A stretch of DNA of 8,724 bases from an uncultured Eubacteriales bacterium (GCA_900547315.1 URGI01000074.1:1-8724), one strand, 5' to 3'; positions 1 through 6,784 are shown, numbered from the stretch's first letter. Program-made: numbers and translations. Notes: a model not told the origin generated them from the letters alone.

Positions 1-42
1 AAGGCGCGGCGCACCGTGTACAATATGTGCAGACATTTTTTG

Positions 43-48
43 AAGGAG
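43..48 (+). promoter_or_regulatory. Ribosome binding site of prmA
   Basis: AAGGAG lies seven bases before the ATG at 56, which is close to ideal spacing and supports that start codon. The 42 bases before it are too few to assign. They contain a TACAAT hexamer at 19-24 that could be a -10 box, but any -35 box would fall off the window. All three frames also run open from the left edge for some distance, so the stretch may instead be the tail of an upstream gene. Confidence 0.85.
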
Positions 49-55
49 AAATATC

Positions 56-973
56 ATGCGTTGGATCGAAGTAAGCGTTGACACACCGGCCGAGCTTATA
101 GATGAGCGCTGCCAGCAGATGGCGGACATGGGCGCGGACGGATTTGTTATAGAAAACGAGGCCGATTTTCAGGATTTCCTCGAAAATAATCACCAGTACT
201 GGGACTATGTGGACGACGAGCTGGAGCAGAAGTTCGCGGGCGTCAGCCGCATAAAGTGCTACCTCAGCGACGGCGCCGACGGCAAGGCCATCCTTGCGAA
301 AATACGCGGCGCATACGGCGCGGTGCAGACAGCGTTTATCGAGGACAGCGACTGGGAGAACAACTGGCGCGAATATTATAAGCCCATCGAGGTCGGCGAA
401 AAGCTGGTCGTCGTACCGGAATGGGAAGAGATACCCGCCGACGGGCGTCAGCCGCTGCGGCTCGATCCCGGCCTGATCTTCGGCACCGGCAGCCACGCGA
501 CCACGCGCATGTGTCTCGCCGCGCTCGAAAAATACTGCTCGCCCGAGACAACCGCGCTCGACCTCGGCTGCGGAAGCGGCATACTCGGCATCGGCAGTCT
601 TGTACTTGGCTGCAGGAGCTGCGTCGGCTGCGATATAGACCCGAAGGCGCCGGACGTCGCGATGTCGAACGCCGCGCTGAACGGCATCGGGAGCGACAGG
701 TTCCGTGTCTACGCGGGCGATATTATCGGCGACGCGTCCCTGCGCCGCGAGCTTGGCAGCGGGTATCAGCTTGTGCTCGCAAACATCGTCTCCGACGTTA
801 TCATCCCCCTCTCCGGCTATGTGCGGCAGTTTATGGCCGAGGGCGCGGTGTTCATATGCTCCGGCATAATCGAGGGACGGCAGGACGAAGTCAGCTCCGT
901 GCTCCAAAAAAACGGCTTTGAGATAATCGCCCACTACTGCGAAGAGGAATGGCACTGCTTCGAGTGCAGATAA
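56..973 (+). CDS. prmA: Ribosomal protein L11 methyltransferase PrmA
   Basis: PrmA is a cytosolic S-adenosylmethionine-dependent enzyme that methylates amino groups of ribosomal protein L11. The 305-residue length is normal for the family. The N-terminal part (about 1-100) corresponds to the L11-recognition domain. A linker leads to the family signature FGTGSHATT (142-150), followed by the class I methyltransferase fold with motif I DLGCGSG (169-175), the acidic SAM-ribose loop CDID (192-195) and the ANIVSDVI block (242-249) that matches the family's NI-x-AD-V-I catalytic-face motif. In many Firmicutes prmA follows the hrcA-grpE-dnaK-dnaJ genes, but the window starts too close upstream to check this. 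Codon use is relaxed: 10 of 24 isoleucines are ATA. The gene converges on the leftward glycosyltransferase gene with only a shared hairpin between them. Identification is secure; L11 as the target is inferred from the family. Confidence 0.96.
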   Translation: MRWIEVSVDTPAELIDERCQQMADMGADGFVIENEADFQDFLENNHQYWDYVDDELEQKFAGVSRIKCYLSDGADGKAILAKIRGAYGAVQTAFIEDSDWENNWREYYKPIEVGEKLVVVPEWEEIPADGRQPLRLDPGLIFGTGSHATTRMCLAALEKYCSPETTALDLGCGSGILGIGSLVLGCRSCVGCDIDPKAPDVAMSNAALNGIGSDRFRVYAGDIIGDASLRRELGSGYQLVLANIVSDVIIPLSGYVRQFMAEGAVFICSGIIEGRQDEVSSVLQKNGFEIIAHYCEEEWHCFECR

Positions 974-977
974 GCAT

Positions 978-1017
978 AAAAAAATTCAACACCCCGAATC
1001 GATGATTCGGGGTGTTG
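978..1017 (-). terminator. Intrinsic terminator between prmA and the glycosyltransferase gene
   Basis: A perfect 14-base-pair stem (987-1000 with 1004-1017) closes on a GAT loop. On the minus strand it is followed by an uninterrupted run of seven T (complement of 978-984), which makes a textbook terminator for the leftward glycosyltransferase gene, whose stop codon lies only seven bases before it. On the plus strand the hairpin is followed by GTATATTC, a weak U tract, so it may end prmA transcripts less efficiently. Confidence 0.92.
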
Positions 1018-1023
1018 GTATAT

Positions 1024-2829
1024 TCAGAACGGCCAAGTCGGCAGCCAGCGCAGCAGGCGGCTCGCCGCCGCATTATCCACGCGCATTCCGCTGAGCGCAG
1101 GATAGAACATGATGAATACCGCCACGCACAATACGGCCATTCCCACCGCGTATACGCGCCAGCGCGGGTTCCACTGCCGCATAAGCGCAATGACGTAGCC
1201 CAGCGCGAGGACGAGGAACACGGTGCAGGCAAAGTAGTGGTACTCAAAGGTTATGCGCGTGATGAACACCCAAGGCAGGAGCTGCGCAAGGTAGCCTATA
1301 AGGATAAAGGCCGCGCGGCGGTCGCGCTTGGCAGCGGCTTCATAGCCCAGCACAAAGAGCGCGATCAGCCCCGCCCAGCACAGTATCGGGTTCACGAACG
1401 CACCGAAGCTCTGCCGCGTGCCGTCCGTGCCGTAATCCAGGTAGTATAGTATCGGTCGGATATCGAGCACCCACTGGTACCAGCGCGATGAGTACGGGTG
1501 CGAGGCCGTGACGCCGGAGTGGTAGGTGAACATAAAGGTTTGGTTGTCCAGAACGATCTGCGCATACTCCTTGGTGAAGAACGCGCCGATGCCGGTCAGC
1601 CCCTTCGCCGCGCCGTAATGATAATACGAAACGTAATATATCGCTGCCGGTACGAGCACGAAAAACACAACGCAGAAGCCGCAGTTGCGTAGAAATTTGC
1701 CGAACAGATCTCCGCCTCTCTCATCGTCTTTTCTGTGGTGTGCACGGACGATCCAATGCAGCGCCCATATGACCGCAAGCCCCGCGCCGGCATAGATGCA
1801 GGTCCATTTGCTCGCCGCGCCGATGCCGAAGAACAGGCCGGACAGTGCGAGATAACGTTTCTTCCCGTCCTCGCACCACAGGTACATGAACAGGTACATC
1901 AGCAGGATGAAGAACACAGCGTAGGTGTCTATCGTGGCGATGCGCGTCTGCACATAATGCATGAAATCCGCCGCAAATATGACAGTTCCGAGCACCGGAA
2001 CCACTTTTCCGCCGAAAAGCTTCTTCAGAAATACATACATCACCGGCAGCATGAGAACCCCGAAAAGTGTCCCCATGAAACGCCAGCCGAACGGCGTCAC
2101 GCCGAAGAGCGAGATACCGATGCCGATTATCAGCTTGCCGAGCGGAGGATGACTGACCTCGTACGGCCAGATGTCCTTCTGGTGCTCTATCGCCGTGCGG
2201 ACATGGTAGATCTCGTCAAAGTAGCTGGAGTTCATGAAGCTCGCTGCGTCCGGTACATGCTCCTGTTCGTCGCACAGCTCCGGAGCATCGGCGGATGTTA
2301 TGACGAGCTGATCGCCGTACGGGCTGTACACCGCGATCTCGTTCAAATACATATCGTTATCGGCGGTTATACGGAGATAACGCACAGGTTCGGTCGTGAC
2401 CGTATCGCTCAGCTCTACCTCTTTCCACTTGAGCACCGCGACATAGTTCTGCGCAAATTCTCCGGCGTAGTTCCAGTTCTCGCCGTCTTCAGAACACTCA
2501 ATGTAATAATTTCCGACATTTATGCCGCAGAACATGCGCAGCTTGCTTATCGGCATGGCGCTCTCAAGCTCCACGGTGACGCTCTCATTGGGCGAGAAAA
2601 CGTGAGGGTTCTGCGCCGCCTCGGTATCGCCGAGGCCGATGAACGCGACTACCGCGTAGCAAAGCGCGATCACCGCCGCGGCGAGCCAGTCGCCGCGCCT
2701 CATCTTGCGCTCCGCAGGCTCGGCGCGTTTCAGCGGGCATTCCTTCAGCGAGGGCAGACCCATATAGAACAAAACTATAAGCAGCGCCGCCAGTATCGGC
2801 AGCAAGTAAGTTATCGTCATAGCAGTCAT
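1024..2829 (-). CDS. Membrane GT39 (PMT-type) glycosyltransferase with discoidin-like loop
   Basis: This 601-residue polytopic membrane protein belongs to the protein O-mannosyltransferase / phospholipid-carrier-dependent glycosyltransferase family (GT-C fold). The family moves a sugar from a polyprenyl-phosphate donor to an acceptor on the outer face of the membrane. Visible hallmarks are the SYFDEIYH segment (202-209) with the catalytic Asp-Glu pair D205-E206, the HPPLGK loop (227-232), an RIATIDTY segment (296-303) and many later hydrophobic helices up to about residue 577. Helices at about 5-23 and 47-66 precede an extracytoplasmic stretch (about 67-200) whose part 75-172 looks like a galactose-binding/discoidin (F5/8 type C) beta-sandwich, with SEDGENW and a closing RYLRITADND-like strand. 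The gene stands alone behind its own promoter. The start is uncertain: ATGs at 2829 and 2820 both lack a clear Shine-Dalgarno sequence. Sugar and acceptor cannot be read from the sequence. Confidence 0.88.
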   Translation of the reverse strand: MTAMTITYLLPILAALLIVLFYMGLPSLKECPLKRAEPAERKMRRGDWLAAAVIALCYAVVAFIGLGDTEAAQNPHVFSPNESVTVELESAMPISKLRMFCGINVGNYYIECSEDGENWNYAGEFAQNYVAVLKWKEVELSDTVTTEPVRYLRITADNDMYLNEIAVYSPYGDQLVITSADAPELCDEQEHVPDAASFMNSSYFDEIYHVRTAIEHQKDIWPYEVSHPPLGKLIIGIGISLFGVTPFGWRFMGTLFGVLMLPVMYVFLKKLFGGKVVPVLGTVIFAADFMHYVQTRIATIDTYAVFFILLMYLFMYLWCEDGKKRYLALSGLFFGIGAASKWTCIYAGAGLAVIWALHWIVRAHHRKDDERGGDLFGKFLRNCGFCVVFFVLVPAAIYYVSYYHYGAAKGLTGIGAFFTKEYAQIVLDNQTFMFTYHSGVTASHPYSSRWYQWVLDIRPILYYLDYGTDGTRQSFGAFVNPILCWAGLIALFVLGYEAAAKRDRRAAFILIGYLAQLLPWVFITRITFEYHYFACTVFLVLALGYVIALMRQWNPRWRVYAVGMAVLCVAVFIMFYPALSGMRVDNAAASRLLRWLPTWPF

Positions 2830-2830
2830 C

Positions 2831-2845
2831 GCGGCACATGGCCGC
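2831..2845 (-). promoter_or_regulatory. Start-adjacent hairpin in the glycosyltransferase leader
   Basis: In the leftward mRNA, GCGGC and GCCGC form a five-base-pair GC-only stem around a CATGT loop, ending one base before the ATG at 2829. It sits exactly where a Shine-Dalgarno sequence would be, and none is visible. A second GC block (GCGGCCGC, 2861-2868) further up the leader could pair with it instead. Whether this limits translation is an inference. Confidence 0.35.
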
Positions 2846-2885
2846 AGGTTCAGATTATACGCGGCCGCAGCCGCAATACAGGAAA

Positions 2886-2914
2886 AATATAACCCAGCTC
2901 GGCTGCAATGTCAA
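2886..2914 (-). promoter_or_regulatory. Sigma-A promoter of the glycosyltransferase gene
   Basis: On the minus strand TTGACA (2914-2909) is separated by exactly 17 bases from TATATT (2891-2886). The -35 box is perfect, the -10 box is one base off consensus and the spacing is optimal. Transcription would start near 2879, giving a leader of about 50 bases. The promoter lies just past the terminator of the glycerol-phosphate operon, so the glycosyltransferase is separately transcribed. Confidence 0.88.
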
Positions 2915-2948
2915 GCCGTGCTCACTTCCGCCGGTGCTTCCCGACGTC

Positions 2949-2982
2949 AAAAATCCCGCTGCCGAAACCGGCAGCGGGATTT
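2949..2982 (-). terminator. Intrinsic terminator of the glycerol-phosphate operon
   Basis: A 14-base-pair stem (2951-2964 with 2969-2982) with an AAAC loop includes an eight-base GC-rich core. On the minus strand it runs into five T (complement of 2949-2953, partly in the stem). It lies 16 bases after the HAD phosphatase stop codon and closes the three-gene operon before the next promoter. Confidence 0.9.
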
Positions 2983-2998
2983 GCGTGTCTGTAAGGCT

Positions 2999-3814
2999 TT
3001 AGCCGCGGAGCAGCTCGTGCAGCTCCTTGACACTCGGAAGGACGAGGTCGGGCTTGCGCTCGGCGGCGTCTACCATGGCCTGATCCGTCTCGCCGGAGAG
3101 AACCAGCACGGAACCCGCGCCCGCGTTCTGCGCGACGGCAATATCGGTATAGAGCCTGTCGCCCACGGCGCAGATATGCTCGTTTGCGATACCGGTCATC
3201 TCAGAGATAACGTCGATCATGTTGCGGTTCGGCTTGCCGATATAGGTCGGCTTCACGCCGCTGGAAGCGGTGAGCAGGGCGCAAATACTGCCGCAGTCGG
3301 GCAGGACCTCGTCATGCGGCATCGGGCAGACCCAGTCGGGGTTCGCAGCGATAAAGGTCGCGCCGCGGCGCAGGAAGTGGCAGGCCTTGTCGAGCTTCTC
3401 GTACACCAGCTCCGTATCGAAGCCCTGCACGACGACATCGACGGTCTCCGCATCGGTGTGGCCGTTCTCGTCGTTCACGAGATCGATGCCGTAGCTCACC
3501 AACTCGCGGTAGAACGCTTTCGTACCGGCAAGGTACACCTTCGCGCCGGGGTGGCGCTGGTTGAGGTACATACCGGTCGCCATGCCGGAGGTGAACACGT
3601 TCTCGGCCTCGCAGGGGAAGCCGAGGCGGCGCAGACGCGTGATATAATCCGTCCCTGCGCGGGAGGAATTATTTGTGAGGTATATGTACTTCTTGCCGAG
3701 CTTCGGCAGGTCGTTCATCAGCTCGATCGCGCCTTCGTATACGTTATCGCCAAGATAGAGCGTACCGTCCATGTCAAACAGGAAAAGCTCTATGTCCTTC
3801 AGGTTTTTTTCCAT
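2999..3814 (-). CDS. HAD class IIA phosphatase, NagD/AraL type
   Basis: This 271-residue cytosolic haloacid-dehalogenase-superfamily phosphatase carries the full set of catalytic motifs: DMDGT (14-18, nucleophile D14 and acid/base D16), TNNSS (47-51), the lysine of GKP (K194) and GDRLYTDI (218-225, Mg-binding D219 and D224). The cap lies between motifs II and III (about 60-190), which defines subclass IIA, the group of NagD, AraL and p-nitrophenylphosphatase-like enzymes acting on small phosphate esters such as glycolate, glycerol or sugar phosphates. The start is supported by GGAGAG a few bases upstream. It is the last gene of the operon, 27 bases after glpK. B. subtilis AraL, a IIA phosphatase of similar length, lies next to araM in the arabinose operon, so the AraL-AraM pairing recurs here. 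Glycerol-1- or glycerol-3-phosphate is the substrate suggested by context, but this is inference. Confidence 0.92.
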   Translation of the reverse strand: MEKNLKDIELFLFDMDGTLYLGDNVYEGAIELMNDLPKLGKKYIYLTNNSSRAGTDYITRLRRLGFPCEAENVFTSGMATGMYLNQRHPGAKVYLAGTKAFYRELVSYGIDLVNDENGHTDAETVDVVVQGFDTELVYEKLDKACHFLRRGATFIAANPDWVCPMPHDEVLPDCGSICALLTASSGVKPTYIGKPNRNMIDVISEMTGIANEHICAVGDRLYTDIAVAQNAGAGSVLVLSGETDQAMVDAAERKPDLVLPSVKELHELLRG

Positions 3815-3841
3815 TCTTTCTCTCCGTAATTCTTTCTCTAT

Positions 3842-5332
3842 TTACTCTTTCGTCCAGTCGAGCGCGCACTTGACCGCACGGTGCCAGCCCTTGAGCAATC
3901 CATCCCGCTTATCGGCCGGCATTATCGGCTCGAACACCTTGTCCTCCGCCCAGTTGCGGCGGACGTCCTCAAGGCTGTCCCAATAGCCGACGGCAAGGCC
4001 GGCGAGATACGCCGCGCCGAGCGCCGTCGTCTCGATGCACTGCGGGCGCACGACCCGACTGCCGAGGATATCGCTCTGGAACTGCATGAGGAAATTGTTG
4101 GCGCAGGCGCCGCCGTCGACCTTCAGCTCGCGGATGGGGATGCAGCTGTCCTGCTCCATGGCGCGGGCAATGTCATAGGTCTGGTAAGCCAGCGACTCAA
4201 GCGTCGCGCGCACAAGATGCGCACGGCTGAAGCCGCGGGTGATGCCGACTATCGCGCCGCGCGCGTCCTGATTCCAGTAGGGCGCGCCCATACCGGTGAA
4301 CGCGGGGACGACATAGCCGCCCGCAGTGTCCGGCACCGCCTCGGCGTACTGCTGGCTCTCCGCCGCGCCGGATATCACGCCCAGCTCGTCGCGCAGCCAC
4401 TGCACCGCAGCGCCCGCCACGAAGATGCTGCCCTCAAGGGCGTATTCAACGTGATCCTCAAAGCCGACAGCGATGGACGTAACAAGTCCGTTCACGCTCT
4501 TGACCGGCTCGCGGCCGGTGTTCATGAGCATGAAGCAACCGGTTCCGTAGGTATTTTTCATGGTGCCCGGCTCGAAGCAGCACTGGCCGAACAGCGCGCA
4601 CTGCTGGTCTCCGCCGGCTCCGGCGATCGGTATCTCGCCGCCGTACAGCTCGAACTCGGTCTTGCCGTAGACATGGCTGGAGGGTTTCACCTCAGGCAGG
4701 AGGCTCTCCGGAATGTCCAGCAGCTCAAGCAGAGCCTTGTCCCAGCACAGATCATGGATATTGAAGAGCATCGTGCGGCTGGCATTGGTGTAATCGGTCA
4801 CGTGGACACGGCCGCCCGTCAGCTTCCAGATGAGCCATGTGTCGATGGTTCCGAACAGCAGCTCGCCGCGCTCGGCGCGTTCGCGCGCACCGGGGACGTT
4901 GTCGAGCAGCCACTTTATTTTGCTGCCGGAGAAGTACGCGTCAGGCACAAGTCCGGTCTTTTCGCGGATCATGTCGCCGTAGCCTTCGGCAACAAGCTTG
5001 TCGATGATGGGCGCGGTGCGGCGGCACTGCCAGACGATGGCGTTTGCAATAGGCTCGCCGGTGGCCTTGTCCCAGATGACGGAGGTCTCGCGCTGGTTTG
5101 TGATGCCGATGGCGGCAATGTCCGCCGCCGTCACGCCGAGCTTATCCATCGCGGCGCGGGAAACCTCCAGCGTCGTATCCCAGATCTCTGCGGCGTTGTG
5201 CTCCACCCAGCCCGGCTGCGGGAATATCTGCCTGAACTCCTTCTGTACGCTCGCGCAGATATTGCCTGCGTGGTCAAAAAGGATGCAGCGGGAGCTGGTA
5301 GTGCCCTGATCGAGAGCCATAATATACTTCAT
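3842..5332 (-). CDS. glpK: Glycerol kinase GlpK
   Basis: GlpK phosphorylates glycerol with ATP to sn-glycerol-3-phosphate in the cytosol. The 496-residue length is that of the family. Diagnostic blocks of the FGGY kinase fold occur in order: LDQGTTSSR (7-15, phosphate-binding), TNQRET (78-83, glycerol-contacting R81-E82), VWQCRRT (100-106), TDYTNASRT (179-187), GDQQCALFGQ (241-250, catalytic base D242), KNTYGTGCFM (259-268) and DGGACANNFLMQFQSD (406-421). These fit GlpK rather than ribulokinase or xylulokinase. The segment that in enterococcal GlpK carries the HPr-phosphorylated histidine (in Y-H-F-Y-G) reads FELYG here, with E228 in place of His. GGAG eight bases before the ATG supports the start. 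It is the middle gene of the operon. The usual partners, a glpF channel and glpD/glpO dehydrogenase, are not present in the window. Confidence 0.96.
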   Translation of the reverse strand: MKYIMALDQGTTSSRCILFDHAGNICASVQKEFRQIFPQPGWVEHNAAEIWDTTLEVSRAAMDKLGVTAADIAAIGITNQRETSVIWDKATGEPIANAIVWQCRRTAPIIDKLVAEGYGDMIREKTGLVPDAYFSGSKIKWLLDNVPGARERAERGELLFGTIDTWLIWKLTGGRVHVTDYTNASRTMLFNIHDLCWDKALLELLDIPESLLPEVKPSSHVYGKTEFELYGGEIPIAGAGGDQQCALFGQCCFEPGTMKNTYGTGCFMLMNTGREPVKSVNGLVTSIAVGFEDHVEYALEGSIFVAGAAVQWLRDELGVISGAAESQQYAEAVPDTAGGYVVPAFTGMGAPYWNQDARGAIVGITRGFSRAHLVRATLESLAYQTYDIARAMEQDSCIPIRELKVDGGACANNFLMQFQSDILGSRVVRPQCIETTALGAAYLAGLAVGYWDSLEDVRRNWAEDKVFEPIMPADKRDGLLKGWHRAVKCALDWTKE

Positions 5333-5366
5333 AGCTTCAACTCCGTTTATTCAGATATGAGCGACT

Positions 5367-6605
5367 TTACTTGACGATGAGTCTGGTCATTCTCGCAAAG
5401 GTTAGGCGGTTGCGGATTGCGGAGGAAATGTCGAGGAACTCGCCGCGGATGCTCTCATCGATATCAAGCTCCGCGAGGGAGTGCTTCGCGCCGATCTTAG
5501 TGTAGAGGTCGATAAGCTCTTCGGCGGTGGGGATGGTCGCGATAACGTCGCGGATCTCCTGCCAGTGCTCCTTGATGTTCTCGGGCGGGAAGGTCTTGAG
5601 AACGTCGTTCTCGTTCTCCTTGAAGATGCCGTCGGCCAGGTTGCCGAACACGTCGCGCACCCATGCCGGATCCAGCGGCTCGTAGGGCTTGACCTCGATG
5701 GTGTCGCGCTTTGCAAGCTCGTGATATGCGCGTGCGCACATGATGGTGCCGATGCCGACGCACTCGCCGTGCATGCCGTGGGCGTTCTTGAATCCCTTGG
5801 GCTTCATCTCGACTAGGTGGGCGACAAGGTGCTCCGCACCGGATGCCGCGCGGCTGTTGGAGAGGATCTGCATGGTCAGGCCAGAGAGCATCTGAGTGTA
5901 GGCCATGGCCTCGTAGTCAGGCTCCTTGCCCTCGGCAAGGTCGTTTGCGCAGCGCGCCATGATGTCCAGCGCTTCCTGAGCCATTGCGCACACCTTGGGG
6001 CAGAAGTATTCGCCGGAGACGATGTGAGCTATCTTCCAATCAGCGATGGAGACGTACTTTGCGAGGATATCCTGCACGCCCGCGATGGTCAGGAAGCGGG
6101 GCGCGCCGGAGACGATGTTGATGTCGCAGATGACAGCGTCCGCCGCCTGCATGGGAATGGACTTTTTCTGGCCATCAATGATGATGGAGCAGATGTCCGC
6201 AGTGAAGCCGTCGGAGGAGACGATGGTGGGGATAGCGACAAAGGGGATGCCGAGCTTCCATGCGCTGTAACGGCCGAAGTCCATCAGCGTGCCGCCGCCG
6301 ACAACGACGATGTAGTCGGGCTTGCGCTCAAGCATGGTCATCATATTCTCGATGAGACCCTTTTCGCTGTGCAGTCCCTGCGCCTCAAGGACTATTTCCT
6401 GATCTGCGCGGACATGGTGCATGGTGGGCAGATTATAGGTGTTCGTATCATAGATGACAGTGCGGAAGCCGGTGAGGCCGCAGTCGTCCATGTATTTGTC
6501 GAAATTTTTGAGCGCGCCGTATTCGCATACGACGAGCTTGGTGCGAAGCTCATGGTCGCGTCCGCATTCGCAGACACCGGTGTACTTTGTGCAGTCAAGT
6601 ATCAT
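5367..6605 (-). CDS. araM: sn-Glycerol-1-phosphate dehydrogenase (AraM/EgsA family)
   Basis: This iron-containing-alcohol-dehydrogenase-fold enzyme of the glycerol-1-phosphate dehydrogenase branch should reduce DHAP to sn-glycerol-1-phosphate with NAD(P)H. The chosen start gives 412 residues, close to B. subtilis AraM. Visible elements are an N-terminal VCECGRDH segment, the dinucleotide-binding GGGTLMD (103-109), PTIVSSDGF (126-134), and candidate metal ligands D179 (GVQDILAK), H259 (GAEHL) and H279 (GMHGEC), as expected for Asp-His-His coordination of Ni or Zn. Two ATGs lie six bases apart. GGAGG is only two bases from the first (6611) but eight from the second (6605), so 6605 is preferred. 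It is the promoter-proximal gene of the operon, 34 bases ahead of glpK. Only 3 of 38 isoleucines are ATA, unlike prmA, which suggests high expression. Substrate is inferred from the family; the symbol follows B. subtilis although no arabinose genes are nearby. Confidence 0.88.
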   Translation of the reverse strand: MILDCTKYTGVCECGRDHELRTKLVVCEYGALKNFDKYMDDCGLTGFRTVIYDTNTYNLPTMHHVRADQEIVLEAQGLHSEKGLIENMMTMLERKPDYIVVVGGGTLMDFGRYSAWKLGIPFVAIPTIVSSDGFTADICSIIIDGQKKSIPMQAADAVICDINIVSGAPRFLTIAGVQDILAKYVSIADWKIAHIVSGEYFCPKVCAMAQEALDIMARCANDLAEGKEPDYEAMAYTQMLSGLTMQILSNSRAASGAEHLVAHLVEMKPKGFKNAHGMHGECVGIGTIMCARAYHELAKRDTIEVKPYEPLDPAWVRDVFGNLADGIFKENENDVLKTFPPENIKEHWQEIRDVIATIPTAEELIDLYTKIGAKHSLAELDIDESIRGEFLDISSAIRNRLTFARMTRLIVK

Positions 6606-6613
6606 TGTCATAT

Positions 6614-6618
6614 CCTCC
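6614..6618 (-). promoter_or_regulatory. Ribosome binding site deciding the araM start
   Basis: GGAGG reads leftward here. The ATG at 6611 begins two bases downstream, too close for normal initiation, whereas the ATG at 6605 begins eight bases downstream. The later start is therefore preferred; the difference is two residues. Confidence 0.8.
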
Positions 6619-6657
6619 GTTTGTTGCTTGCATTAACAGTATTGTTTCATGCTGCTT

Positions 6658-6686
6658 ATTATAGCGTGTTTGTATGAATTTTTCAA
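6658..6686 (-). promoter_or_regulatory. Sigma-A promoter of the glycerol-phosphate operon
   Basis: On the minus strand TTGAAA (6686-6681) and TATAAT (6663-6658) are separated by exactly 17 bases. The -10 box is perfect and the -35 box is one base off TTGACA. Transcription would begin near 6651, leaving a leader of about 45 bases. An imperfect inverted repeat (6630-6652) covers the expected start site and could be an operator or leader hairpin. Confidence 0.88.
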
Positions 6687-6708
6687 GGATTAAGAATAGA
6701 TAATTGTG

Positions 6709-6751
6709 AAAAAACGCAGTGGAAAGGGGAACGCCGCGAGCGACGTTCCCC
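6709..6751 (-). terminator. Probable terminator of the alpha/beta hydrolase gene
   Basis: An eight-base-pair stem (GGGGAACG 6726-6733 with CGTTCCCC 6744-6751) lies about 34 bases after the hydrolase stop codon. On the minus strand it is followed by TTT and, ten bases later, by six T (complement of 6709-6714). A bulged lower stem (TGG/CCA and CGC/GCG) could extend the hairpin to the T run. The offset makes this weaker than the other two terminators, but the operon promoter begins just beyond it. Confidence 0.7.
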
Positions 6752-6784
6752 AGCGCAAAAGGAGTGAACAAGATTGGCGGTAAC

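Noticed and set aside
19..24. TACAAT as a -10 box for prmA
   Set aside because: The -35 region would lie outside the window, and the bases could be the end of an upstream coding region, so it cannot be tested here.
2585..2839. Small leftward frame starting ten bases before the glycosyltransferase start, in another frame
   Set aside because: It has no ribosome binding site, no recognisable protein, and overlaps the glycosyltransferase coding sequence. A leader-peptide role cannot be supported.
1735..2892. 385-codon open frame on the plus strand, antisense to the glycosyltransferase gene
   Set aside because: The leftward frame has clear catalytic motifs and membrane helices. This frame has a composition dominated by His, Arg and Glu without domains and runs through the leftward promoter region.
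2918..3829. 303-codon open frame on the plus strand, antisense to the HAD phosphatase
   Set aside because: It passes through the operon terminator hairpin and covers a gene with all four HAD motifs, so it is a shadow frame.
3881..5374. 497-codon open frame on the plus strand, antisense to glpK
   Set aside because: It mirrors glpK over its full length, resembles no family, is rich in Ala/Arg/Asp as expected of a GC-rich shadow frame, and lacks a ribosome binding site.
5817..6677. 286-codon open frame on the plus strand, antisense to the dehydrogenase
   Set aside because: It has no recognisable motif, is antisense to a gene with cofactor and metal motifs, and reads across that gene's ribosome binding site and promoter.
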